Shown: positions 54,351 to 64,000 of the stretch, in pieces
Position numbering within the stretch: the stretch's first letter is position 1
Layout: every line of letters begins with the position of its first letter
Source of the DNA: Cunninghamia lanceolata
Taxonomy: Eukaryota; Streptophyta; Pinopsida; Cupressales; Cupressaceae
Length of the DNA stretch: 64,000 nt
Reading direction: 5' to 3'
Assembly: GCA_027924645.1 (NCBI GenBank)
Contig: BSBN01000047.1
Span: 930,001 to 994,000 of the forward strand
Notes under the pieces: generated by a model
Database searches by the model: none
What the model was told of the DNA's origin: nothing
Seen by the model: only the letters and a program-made list of their open reading frames with translations
Translations under genes and position numbers: made by a program

Positions 54351-57300
54351 TGTTACCTATTTTCATTTCCCAGTCAAATAGGTATTGTAGAAGTCAAATT
54401 TGTCATCATTTTTATGATATTTGGGTCATAAGTTCATCTTATGTTTCAAAGCATTCAAGTGACATGTTTTGTTTTCTAGGTGTTATTGAGTTTTAAGAGT
54501 TCTTTGAAGGCCTTTTAGAGACCTAGTTTGTCAATGTTGTTAAAAAAAATGTTGGAAAGTATCATAAAAGAAAAGGTCCTAAGAGGAATTTTGAATTGTA
54601 TTTTCCTTAATCCTACCAAAAAAGTTTCTATTCCATGCCCTACATATGTATTCTTGGGTAATAGTCAAAAAATCAAAGGATTTAAATGTTTCTCTCACAT
54701 CCAAAACAAGAATTCCATGTTACGTGCAACTTCATAAAGTTTAGAGGCTGCTTCCGAGTTTAACAACCTTAGAGTTTGCAAGGAGTCCATACCAAAGTGG
54801 AGGGAAGGTTTCTTTTGAACCTAAATCATGTTATTTTGTCTTCTGTGTTTTGAAAACTTAGGTTAGGTTTGCAAGAGACTTCTGGGGTTAAGTCTTGAGT
54901 GCCTAGGTTAGGGTATTTTCATTTTGTCTTCTGGAAATGTTCTCCTTTAGGGTTTTCTTTTCAAGTTTTGTAGATCATGAATAAGGAGATTCAAAGAAAA
55001 TGACCATAAAGCTACCATTTGGTAACCTATACCTACCACAGATATTTCAAGCAGATGTAGATATAGAGGTCTAAATAGATTGGACAAGGATCCTTCACAG
55101 TATGCAAAGAGAGTTTAAAGATGAGAAGAGGTCAGGTATTAAGCATTTTGGAGATGACAGCATTCTCTATTTTCACTAACTTGGAGCAGTCCATAAATAC
55201 AGAGATTACCAGATGTGATTTTAGAGATAGCCTTGATATCTTCCATAAGGAAAGGAGAAACAAACAATGACAAGCATTGTTAGGGTCTACACAAAGAAAT
55301 CTGTGATTAGATCAAATAGTTGTGTTTGAAGCCATTCAAGAAAAGGCAAACTCATAAGTTATTGAACACTTAGAGGTGATTGTCACAGTCAACCTAGTTG
55401 AATAGAGACATTGGAGGAGATCTGAGACATGTAAGACATAGTACAATAGGCTCTAGGTACTAGTCATCAAGAGGAAACAAGAAGGACAACAGAGATCTCA
55501 TGAAAAAAGATAGTCATGTGAAGACTGTGATAGCAGTCAAGGATGCAGAGATTCTCACAACACATAATAGTGGACAAAAGGGTAGCAGTTGGATAAGTCC
55601 ATAAAATAGGGGTAGTCACTTTCTAAATATTGTGGAGATATTAAGGTCTTGCAATTCAAAAGGATTGTATATTGGTTGAGAAGATTCAAGATGAGATTCT
55701 TGGACCTATCAATGACATATTGAACCCCACATAGTCCAGGAAGGTCAAGAAATCAGTCTTGGATCATCATCACACTTATCTTCACCAATATGAGAAACCC
55801 TGCATAATCTAAGAAGGTTAGCCAATCTTTGAAAATATACATAGGTTGTTATATTGATTGAGTTTGTCAAATGCTTGTAAGTTATCAAGAAAAGACTATT
55901 TTTTGCCTTTAGTATGGAACAACACTGTGCTACGATGTGACAATCACTAAGGTAGGGTTTTTGTCCAAGATGTTTAAGACTATCCAAGGTTTTGTAGACC
56001 CTATGACAATCATGCAAGGAGTAGGTAAAAAGAAATACCATAGTGATAATGGATATCTGAGGTATAAACACATGCAAGAACAACATAGACATCATGATGA
56101 ATAGAGGTTTGCTAAGCATAGAGAGGCCTACAATAATGGTTTGAAGATCTACATGAATGCATAATGAAGGTATAGAGATGTAGTGATAGTTTGAGATTGT
56201 CATTACCACCAATAAGGCTATCACTATCTCTCATATTGTCAAATAGATTTGATTGAAGCCATGATGTGAAGTTTACATCGTTATCAAACCTTATTTTTCA
56301 ACTGTCTAAACTATGCATTGACTCTTTAGATCTTGCATTATTTTTGGAGGTTTTAAAAGATTTACAGGTCTATCGTAGTATCTTGCATACAAGGAATGGC
56401 CACCATGGATTGAATAGGTCTGAGTCATTTCTCAGGGAGCAGTCACTGATATGGCAAAATGTTGTCACAGTCACAGTGAGACAGTAGTATGTTGTCAGAG
56501 CACAAGGAGCAGTAAGGAGGAACAGTCAGTGCTTGTTTCTTAAATTATAGGAGGAGCAATCAATTATGGTTTGTCTCCAATAAACACAAGGTTAAATAAA
56601 TTGCAGGAGACTCTGATGAAAGCAAGGAAGTGTCAAAGAGGGATAGTGCATGTAGGACTATGACAGTTAACAGTGTACAAGAAGAAAAGGACAGTGGATA
56701 GTGAGGGGAAAAATAACAGTTATTAAGTGTGTTAATACTCATCTTTAGTATAATAGTCATAGCCACTGTGTACCATATTGAGAGCCAATACTATCATGCA
56801 AATGTCATAGTCACTGTGTGTCATCAAACAAGTAGAAGCAGACTTTTAGAATAGTCTAAGGCAGACAAGTCTAAGTACAGACATAAAGAAGACTAGTCAT
56901 GCAAGAAGTCTACTGAGGGCTAGAGTGTTTTAGGACACAATGACCCTATACTTGCAATATATCTCTACAAAAGAAGTTGATAGTTGAAATCAATTTCAAG
57001 AATGTCAAGAAGAAGTGGAAGATGAGGAGGTTGAAGCAGAGAAAATAGTTTTGTGCAATGACTCCAGGAATGTAATGAAACCAAAAGATAATATACCCAA
57101 ATTAGAGATCATGAAGAGCAGTGATTAGACAGAGCCTAAGGATAACCTCAGTGTTGTCAAAAGGATTTAGTGATATTTGTGATGTTTGAAGTTACCATTT
57201 TGTCAAAGAAACTCAGGGATAGAATGAGAATAGTGATAAGAATCTACCATGACTATCATAGGATAAAACCATGAAGTATAGAGAGAATCACTGAGAATGA

Positions 57301-58278
57301 GAGATCACTGCAATACCCTAGAAGACATAGTCTTGATTTGCATCATGGGGTTCTATGAGAGATATGGAGGAAACAACTGATATAAGGAGACATCTCAGTC
57401 TAAGAAGGTAGCAGTAAGAGTATTGTCTCAGTCCATGAGTAAAAGAATAGTCCTAGATGACTGTTAAAGGGACTATTAACATTAAGAAGACACTATCAGC
57501 ATGCATATGAAGGTACCAAGAAGTTGCAAACCTGAGAAACTATGCAAAAAGAAGGCAGGTTGAAATACACACTGTGTTTTTTAACCAAAGGGGTAGAGGT
57601 ATAAAATGAAGTTTCTAAACATCTTGAGGCTGAAAAGAACTCAAACTAAAGACACCAAAAGGCAGTTTTAACTCTCAAAAAGTCGTAACAAGGGTCATAG
57701 GTTGAATGACAAGTGTTTTGAAGCATTTAAGAGGTAGTTTGGGGCATTTTTAAGACTTCAAAAATGTTATAACTTCTATACACCCAAGAGTAGAGATGGA
57801 GCTTTCAAACAACATAAACACATGCCTATCATCATGCAAGGTGGATTTGGGGGGTGTAATGGCTAGTATGGGCATTTTTGACAACACTGGAAATAGTTTT
57901 GAGCTGCTTTACAAGCATCTAGGAGAGGTTGGAGTGATTTGTGGGTAGTTTTGACCACTTTCCAAGGATATAGGAGCTTTACAACAGCTGGAGCACATTT
58001 CTAGGAGCTTGTTGAAGACCAACTCAACTTTTGAATACCAAGTCAAATGAGGACCCTTCTTTAGCATCTAAAGTAGGTTTACCATTTTTTGAGCATTCAA
58101 ACTTAGTCAAAAACATGTCCTATATTCTCTCCAATGTTTGTGATGAGATATAGGACCCTTAGACTTAGTTGTTTCTTAGTTCTCTCATGTTTTTTGCCTT
58201 AGAAGAATAGAAAATTAGTACTGTAACTTAGAAAGTAGACATTGTAATTTAGTTTTAGCTGTATGGCAGCAACATTGT

Positions 58279-59480
58279 TGTAGATAAGGAAAACAAATGA
58301 AGTTAAAAATACAAACTAGATACATAAATACACAAAGTTATACCTTCAAATGTGATCCATCTCCTTGATAAGGTGGAAGGAGTTGCACCCAAACTCCTTA
58401 GCTTTACCCAAGTTGATATAGATTGAATGTGGATTGCTCTATTGTTTTCAACACAATGTAGATGAAAGGATTTTTCTTTTGGATAGAGATGGAGAAGAGG
58501 ATAGATAGGCTAGAATGATTTTGGCATTATGGTGTTAGGATGAGGAGATTTTGGAGAAATTTTGACATAGTAAGGATGCAAGAAGAAGTGATGAAAATGG
58601 ATTAGAGGAGGGTCTTATTTATAGATTTTTGGAAAAAAGATGGAGGCCGAGGATTAAAAGTTGAGATCAAGGGCTATAAATGCTTGAGCGTTAGGGTTTG
58701 GATTGGAGTCATAGCCTTGTGACAAGTGTCACAAGAGGAGTGGATGAGAGAGATCAAGGGTTGAGGTTTGGTAAATGAGATTGGATGGCTCTCATTATTT
58801 GTAAATTTTAAATTCACATGGGAAAAAGTGTTGAGGATAAAAATGAATTAAAAATTTATTTTTGGGAAGAGTGGATATGACAAGTGAATTAAAAATTTAA
58901 CTCATGGGGGAGTGTGAATTAAAAATTCACTTTTATGTGGAGGTGTGAATGTTGAAGGACACATGTACACTTACATGTGTAAGAGAGTGATAAATGAGTT
59001 GTAAGGAAGATTTGACCCTTTGAATAAAAAAATGATTTTTATTCAAAGGTGTGTGCGAGGATGGGCTAAGCAAGGTTAATTAAGTGTTTAGCTTAATTAA
59101 TTTAGGTCTAGTGGATAGGTAGGCTAGAGTAGTTAATTAAATAATTGCTATTTAATCAACTAGGCTACATTTAGGTTGATTGGTAGGGTGGATTAATTAG
59201 ATAAGCATGATTTATCTAATTAACAACTATTAGGGGATGGATAAATTAACTAAATAAATATTGAGAATATTTATTTAATTAATGAGGGATAGAGTTGTAA
59301 GGTATAGTGATAAATTAAATAAATTAATTGATCACAAAGGATGGATAAATAGTTAAGGGTAGATGATTAGGAATAAATTAATTAAATAAAATGAATTTAT
59401 TTAATTAATAGGAGGGATAATTGGTGGTGTAGAGATACGGGAGATTGGTTTGCAAAGCAAGTCGATTTTAGGTGTCTACA
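58279..59480 (-). mobile_element. solo LTR Q of the A family
   Basis: 1202 bp with TGTAGATAAGG at the plus-strand left and GGTGTCTACA at the right, flanked by an exact 5-bp duplication ATTGT (58274-58278 and 59481-59485). On the minus strand it starts TGTAGACACC like the A LTR. It carries AT-rich palindromes in U3 and a TATA-like region (CTATAAATAAG near 58625), and has no internal sequence. Distant from A in detail. Confidence 0.9.
59019..59409. repeat. series of AT-rich hairpins with differing stems in Q
   Basis: Dyads at 59019-59047 (TTTGAATAAAAA/TTTTTATTCAAA), 59076-59100 (TTAATTAAG/CTTAATTAA), 59132-59160 (GTTAATTAAATA/TATTTAATCAAC, one mismatch), 59193-59223 (TTAATTAGATAA/TTATCTAATTAA), 59246-59282 (17-bp arms, one mismatch) and 59377-59409 (ATTAATTAAATAAA and its complement). 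Spacing 53-61 bp, apart from a weaker dyad near 59311. Loops are 3-7 bases and unrelated in sequence. G-rich spacers such as GGGATGG lie between. Confidence 0.88.
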
Positions 59481-60127
59481 ATTGTAACACATTTTCAAGA
59501 AAACAAAGCGTTTTCAGACTTATGTGCTATTGAAAACACTTCTTCTATCAATAAAAGCAAGCATTTTGGCCTTCAATGTTTCTGTCTTGTTGTGTGTGAG
59601 GTAATTGATGGCATTTTTGTGATTTTTGTATGCAAATCCTTAAATGAGTGTCTTATTTCCATCATTTTTAAGTAGAAAAGATATATTTGTGTAGGTTATT
59701 GTTTGTGTCATGGTTCAAACAGATGTTAGTTTGTGAAGAAAACACACTCTCTTCCTTTCTAAAATTGCAAGAAACATAAACCTTTCAATAAAATACTTAT
59801 ACATAGGTATGTCAAACAATTGTGTTGTGCATAAACAACTGAACATTGATTAGTTGTATGTCAAAACAATAGTCTAGGGTCTGGAACAAACATATTTTGG
59901 TGCATTACATTAGTAGTAGATTCATTTCAAGCAATTCTTTCTACCTTTTCCATCAAGTGAAGTAGTAAATAGGTTAGAATAGGTGATATAATCAAGAGAA
60001 CCAGCTCATTCTAGAGGTTCACTACAAGTTTTAGGCAACCCACAGGCCTAGGAGTGTTCACATGTGTCAACATGTAGCTAAATTGATAGCTTAGCACTTG
60101 GGTGCATACTTTGTTGATAACAATTTT

Positions 60128-60147
60128 TGGCATGCCTGGTGGGACAC
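60128..60147 (+). other. primer-binding site of element B
   Basis: TGGCATGCCTGGTGGGACAC, five bases after the LTR. It is the same primer-site type as element A (TGGCATGCCCGGTGGGACTC). The tRNA is not assigned. Confidence 0.75.
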
Positions 60148-60292
60148 TTCGACTCAAAACAATCAAAACAAAACATCATTTCTTCTTGATATTGATATGC
60201 TATAAGCATTTAAGATCTTTGAGAGGTTGATTTTTGCATATTTGGCAACTCTACTTGTGGATTTTTAGACAAATCAGTGCTGCAATCAGCTT
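60148..60292 (+). other. short leader of element B
   Basis: 145 bp between primer site and gag, with no feature seen. Much shorter than the 1.65-kb leader of element A. Confidence 0.5.
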
Positions 60293-60898
60293 ATGAGAAG
60301 TATACAAACTAGGAGTTCAGGTTCTTTTGAGTACTTACAATTATCTCCCCCAAGGAGACAAGGCATATCTAGTAGAAGAACTCATACTCCAACAAGGAAG
60401 ACACAATCAACTCCACATTATGTAAGAGTTGTAGCTCATCTTACAAGAAATCAAACCTATATAACACAAATGGCTGCTCCGTGGAACCATGTTTTTGTGT
60501 CTTTTAATCAAGGCAGCCCCTTGAACTTAGCACAACACGATGACATCCTAGTGGTAGCTCTTCGAGGTTTACCCTTTTTCTCAGGAGAAGACCAAACTAC
60601 ACCCATTGAGTACATCAAGGATGTGGCAAACTTATGTGTTGTGCATCATGTTACTCAAGAAAATGTAGCTCTCAGATTGTTGGCAGCCTCTTTCAAAGGA
60701 AAGGCTTTGCAGTGGTTCAGATGTTTGGCAGTGAACTCAATAAACTCATGGGATCAACTTGGAGAGCTTCTTTGCAAGCATTTTGAAGAAAAAATTGACC
60801 ATTTATCTTTGGTAGAACAACTGAGCACCATCAAGAGGGCTCCTTAGGAGAAAATGATGGACTTCAATTTCTATTTCCAGAAGACATGGAATAGAATT
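60293..60898 (+). pseudogene. gag of gypsy element B, cut by element A
   Basis: 184 codons open from the ATG at 60293, with a basic N-terminus (SPPRRQGISSRRTHTPTRK), then the gag domain: RGLPFFSGEDQTTPIEYIKD, VTQENVALRLLAASFKGKAL, QWFRCLAVNSINSWDQLGEL and CKHFEEKIDHLSLVEQLSTI. A TAG at 60845-60847 is followed in frame by EKMMDFNFYFQKTWNRI, still gag-like, until the LTR of A at 60899. The rest of B lies beyond A, outside the window. Gag would form the element particle. Confidence 0.88.
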
Positions 60899-61018
60899 TG
60901 TAGACACCCAAAATTGTCCCAACTTTGTCCATGTCTTGCAACACCTTGTTAAAACATTATCCTAGACATCATAAGCCATTTTGTCCTAAATCTCACTCCT
61001 AATCCCACTTAATCCCAT

Positions 61019-61304
61019 TAATTAAATAAATTTTATTTATCTAATTAAAATCCCATTCAATCCCATCCTCATCCTACTTAGTCAGTTAATTAAATAAATT
61101 TTATTTATTTAATTAATTTCACATGCATAATCCCATTTATCTTATCCCCATCCCAATTAATTAAATAAATTTTATTTATTTAATTAATTTCCACATCATA
61201 TCCCAATCCTATCCAAATCATCTTCCCAATTAATTAAATAAATTTTATTTATTTAATTAATATCCAACTCATATCACAACTAATTCAAATATTTTATTTG
61301 AATT
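61019..61304. repeat. five regularly spaced AT palindromes in the U3 of A
   Basis: TTAATTAAATAAA arms paired with TTTATTTAATTAA at about 61019 (one change), 61086-61116, 61157-61187 and 61230-61260, then a different palindrome AATTCAAATA/TATTTGAATT at 61282-61304. Start-to-start spacing is 67, 71, 73 and 52 bp. The intervening sequence is C-rich (CATCCC, ATCCCA). The A2 LTR keeps three of these dyads. Confidence 0.9.
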
Positions 61305-61563
61305 AAGTCCTCATCTTTTATCACATTCCAACACTTGTCCAGTCAATCATGTGTTACAACTTTCATTCAAATCCTTCACATGCACAACTAATGGGACCTA
61401 ATTTTAGTATTTATCTACATAAGCACACCTAAGCCTTATCTTCCCTTGCCACATGTCAATTGACTACAATTTTTTGATGTGCAAGGAAACCTAACTTAAT
61501 CCTATCCATCCATTTCATCTAAAGCCCTAATTGATCCTAGCCATCCATTGGAACCAAGCCTTT

Positions 61564-61573
61564 CCTATAAAAC
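61564..61573 (+). promoter_or_regulatory. TATA box of the A LTR
   Basis: CCTATAAAAC, about 260 bp downstream of the last palindrome. Equivalent motifs occur in A2 and Q. Confidence 0.6.
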
Positions 61574-61965
61574 AAGCCTCTTTTGAGCCATTTGGGACAT
61601 TAGAGAAGATATTAGAGAAGACATTAGAGGAGAGATTAGAGAAAAGATTAGAGAGGAGATTAGGAGGGCGACATTGGAGAATGGAGGATTCTTCTTCATG
61701 TAACCTCACTCTATTGAATTTTTATCTCAAGCCATTATCTATCCATCTTCAATCCACCTAGCTTGCATCTATCAACCACCAATCATCCATCATTTATCTT
61801 CTTATCAATGTTATGCTGCAGAATCAAGCAATCAACACAACAAAGTGATCAATCAATCGAGCTCATCTTGCATCTTCAAGGTATTGAATGATTTGGGTTT
61901 AGGTTATGCATTTCAATTGTTTGAATCATTTCCATTTATAAATCCAAATTTTTTGATATACATTT

Positions 61966-61985
61966 TGGCATGCCCGGTGGGACTC
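61966..61985 (+). other. primer-binding site of element A
   Basis: TGGCATGCCCGGTGGGACTC, four bases after the LTR. Same type as element B. Confidence 0.8.
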
Positions 61986-63636
61986 ACTTCACTTGATCTT
62001 TTTTGCAGGTTTTTGTAGTAAAAATTTGCATTCATATAACCCCCATTGTTGAGTTTTGCAGGTTTAATTAACTTTTTGTTGCAGATCTGCTATTTTTTCG
62101 ATAAAACCCTAGGTTTTTAAGATTTCATCATATCTTCTAAACGGCTATGAATTTTTCTACAAGATTTCAGCAAATGTTTGTCCATGATATAAGGAAGCTA
62201 CAGCAGAAAAATTTTGGGTTTATCACGATTTTTGCGGGGTTTATTATGTTTTTATGTTTTTTCATAAAATCATAATTCTTGGCGCAAATCAGCACATTTT
62301 TCATAAATTTTTACATTTCTAGAAAGCTCTCAAAATTTTAATGGGGGTCTATATTTTACAGATTTAATTTAGAGGTCGTTTATAGTGTGAAAAAATTAGA
62401 TCTTTGCCAACTGTACTGTTTCCATAAATCAGCATTTCTGGGCGCAAATCAGGGAATTTCTCTGATTTCTTTACATTTTCGGAAAGCTCTCTAAAAATTA
62501 ATAGGGGTCTCTTCTTTTATTTTTTAATTTTTGAACAAAAAATGTATCAAAATAATCAAATCTAATTTGGCTATGCGTCTAAAATTACAATTTTCCTTTT
62601 CTGATGAGCCTATTTTTTATGCTTGCATTATAATATCATTTTTTTTATGTTGTAGGTGATCATAAGGAGCTGGAGCAACATTGACATCAACATCTACAGC
62701 AACTTGGAAAGCAAAAATAACCAGGTGCAATCATTTCATCTCTTATCTTATAATCTTGTTTGAATCACACATTTGGATTTTGGGCATAAAATGAACAATT
62801 GTTTGCAAATTCACATCAAAATATTGGGCTAAAACAAACCATTGTATTTAATCACATTTAGATTTGGGCTTTAAAACAAACAAGTGCTTGCATTGTCTTC
62901 CACACATTGAACTTCTAAGGTTAATGAACCCCATGCGAGTGTGACCAAGTAAATGTGTATGCTCTCTCCTCGCGTCCCAACACGAACTTAGAGATCAAAA
63001 ACATTTACTTGTGTTGCTTTGTCTAGCCTTAGAGAGGCCTACCTTGGTATCCACCCCAGGGGAACGACCTCAAGAGGTACTTTCATCCGGTCCGCTATAA
63101 AAATCAGAGGATAAGGCGAAAGCCAAGTCTAACCGGTATTAGCGCTCACCATACAGTGCTAACTCGAAAGGAGGTGTACCTTTGTGTATATTAAAACTCC
63201 TAGTAGGGTTAGTTAAAGTCTTAAGTGGCTTGCTGGATGCTCGTGGGGTGCCGGTCCCCCGGATTTTCATTAGAACCTCCTTGTGATAGTGGCCTTGCCT
63301 TGACTAGGACTTGTTGAAGTATCTTCATGTGCTTGCTTAACCATCATCACATTTTTCCAAACTAATAACTTGCTTATGTGTCTTGCGTGAGTGATTCATG
63401 TGTGTATATGCATAATCATTTGTTTCAATATTGCCACATCAAGCTCTAAACACCCAAACACATAAAGACAAGTCATCCTACACATTCTTCCAATAACATT
63501 CAAACCCAATCACTTTCATCCCAAACATAGCCTAGTCATCATCCAACCATTCATAGCCAAATCACTTCCACATTATCATCCAAATCCCTAAACAAGCACT
63601 TGCTAAAAGGACTTAAGACAAACACTTGGTGACAAC
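61986..63636 (+). other. untranslated leader of element A
   Basis: 1.65 kb without a long ORF. Its section 63110-63280 (AGCGCTCACCATACAGTGC, GAAAGGAGGTGTACC, GGCTTGCTGGATGCTCG) is conserved in the leader of A2. It contains two 70-bp near-repeats near 62290-62350 and 62440-62510 (GGCGCAAATCAG, GAAAGCTCTC). Conservation of a non-coding block between two diverged copies suggests a packaging or splicing role, which is inference. Confidence 0.6.
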
Positions 63637-64000
63637 ATGTCTACGCTAGAAGACCCAACAATCAAATTCCAAAGATTCCTCCAAAATATTTATCAAGGAT
63701 CACAACCCCTCAACCAAGATGCCATTGAAATATTACAATTCTTCATCCAAAAAGCTCAACCCCACGTAAGCCAATCACCTCATCTGCAACACCTTGTAAC
63801 CTAGGTCCAACATCTTTTAGCCACTAATCAAGCTCAACAAGTACAGTAATCCTTAGCCATTCACTATCAACCTAATCCACTTCATAGCCACATGTCATAT
63901 CCATCCACTTCCTATCAACTTAATCCACCTATCCACCAAGTCAATGCCACGTCAACCTATGAACATCCACCTCAAGTTTATCCAATCCCTCATGCCACCA
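63637..64000 (+). pseudogene. gag-like ORF of element A, N-terminal part
   Basis: ATG at 63637; the product begins MSTLEDPTIKFQRFLQNIYQ, parallel to the minus-strand ORF from 2242. In-frame stops occur at 63802-63804 and 63847-63849. After them the same Tyr/Pro/His/Gln-rich region continues (YPSTSYQLNPPIHQVN) to the window edge. A low-complexity N-terminal domain ahead of the real gag domain is likely, since the gag domain itself is not reached. Confidence 0.75.

Larger units (their letters stand above)
54351..60122 (+). repeat. very long 5' LTR of gypsy element B (with Q inside)
   Basis: Proposed start TGTTACCTATTTTC at 54351, where similarity to LTR H ends, and end GTTGATAACA at 60122, just before a primer site. 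Removing solo LTR Q leaves about 4.56 kb. The U3 part is AG-rich on the plus strand and full of AGTCA/TGACT and AGTGATAG motifs. A poly(A)-type signal AATAAA is at 59550-59555, in sequence that resumes after Q. The right end is well supported; the left end rests on the break in P and on the matching TGTTA/TAACA ends. The 159-codon minus frame at 55745-56224 has no domain and I do not regard it as a gene. Confidence 0.6.
60899..61962 (+). repeat. 5' LTR of element A
   Basis: 1064 bp, TGTAGACACCC at the start and GATATACA at the end. U3 carries five palindromes. TATA motif CCTATAAAAC at 61564-61573. An AGAGGAGATTAGAGA-type purine repeat occupies about 61608-61675, downstream of the TATA box; the ORF covering it reflects the repeat only. 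Confidence 0.9.
60899..64000 (+). mobile_element. gypsy element A, 5' part, running off the window
   Basis: 5' LTR, primer site, long leader and the start of gag are present in order. Inserted into the gag of B; the presumed target is GAATT (60894-60898). Same family as A2 at the left end of the window, in the opposite orientation, which allows each to help define the other. Confidence 0.9.

Noticed and set aside
55745..56224. 159-codon minus ORF with hydrophobic stretches
   Set aside because: No recognisable motif, it lies in the inferred U3 of element B, and its Ile/Leu/Ser richness follows base composition.
1..64000. Host protein-coding, rRNA or tRNA genes
   Set aside because: I looked for exon-like conserved domains and for tRNA or rRNA motifs. 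The only tRNA-related sequences are primer-binding sites, and the only conserved domains are transposon domains.

Overview
The window is plant nuclear DNA from a large, repeat-dominated genome. I see no ordinary host gene. Almost all of it consists of Ty3/gypsy and Ty1/copia LTR retrotransposons at different stages of decay, plus one hAT transposase pseudogene and one tiny TRIM-type element. The size of the LTRs, the depth of nesting and the abundance of non-autonomous elements suggest a gymnosperm, probably a conifer. That is an inference, because no diagnostic single-copy gene is present.

Layout, left to right, with working labels. 1-1275: an array of short palindromes and an LTR-like sequence (J). 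1289-13244: a minus-strand gypsy element (A2), of which gag, leader and 5' LTR remain. It is split at 2314/10605 by a complete gag-only element C (2315-10604, target duplication GATGG). A2 itself sits inside the reverse transcriptase of a copia element H (13245-16507), and H sits in gypsy element E (16508 to about 22000). The 3' LTR of E is split by a solo LTR, G (19553-21814, duplication GGATC). Element F (minus, about 22050-31750) is split by the gag-protease element D (22699-30206), and D carries a 372-bp TRIM (28483-28854, duplication CTCTT). 31750-33993 is a copia tail (K). A hAT pseudogene (about 34020-40474) is split by a nearly complete copia element L (34180-39086, duplication GTAGT). 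40915-41414 is a copia LTR (M). 42250-52948 is element N, with 3.5-kb LTRs and almost no coding capacity. 53014-54050 is a copia gag (O), followed by a copia LTR piece (P) broken at 54350 by element B. The 5' LTR of B is very long and contains a solo LTR, Q (58279-59480, duplication ATTGT). The gag of B is cut at 60899 by element A, which runs off the right edge and belongs to the same family as A2 at the left edge.

The most interesting pattern is in the LTR promoter (U3) regions. Several unrelated or distantly related LTRs (A/A2, Q, C, G, and probably the array at 1-600) each carry arrays of imperfect palindromes spaced about 55-100 bp apart. The palindrome sequence differs completely between families, and in Q and G it differs between successive units, while the two arms of each unit still match each other. 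C and G share related R-U5 sequence downstream of the TATA box but have unrelated U3 arrays. C also carries five tandem copies of its primer-binding-site/LTR junction and a primer-site-like motif in inverted orientation beside its 3' LTR.

There is no cellular pathway to reconstruct. The working parts are retroelement parts: gag, protease, integrase, RT-RNase H, primer sites, polypurine tracts and LTR promoters. The only element with a near-complete copia polyprotein (L) is broken by several stop codons, so nothing here appears autonomously active. C, D, N and the TRIM look like elements that depended on proteins supplied in trans.
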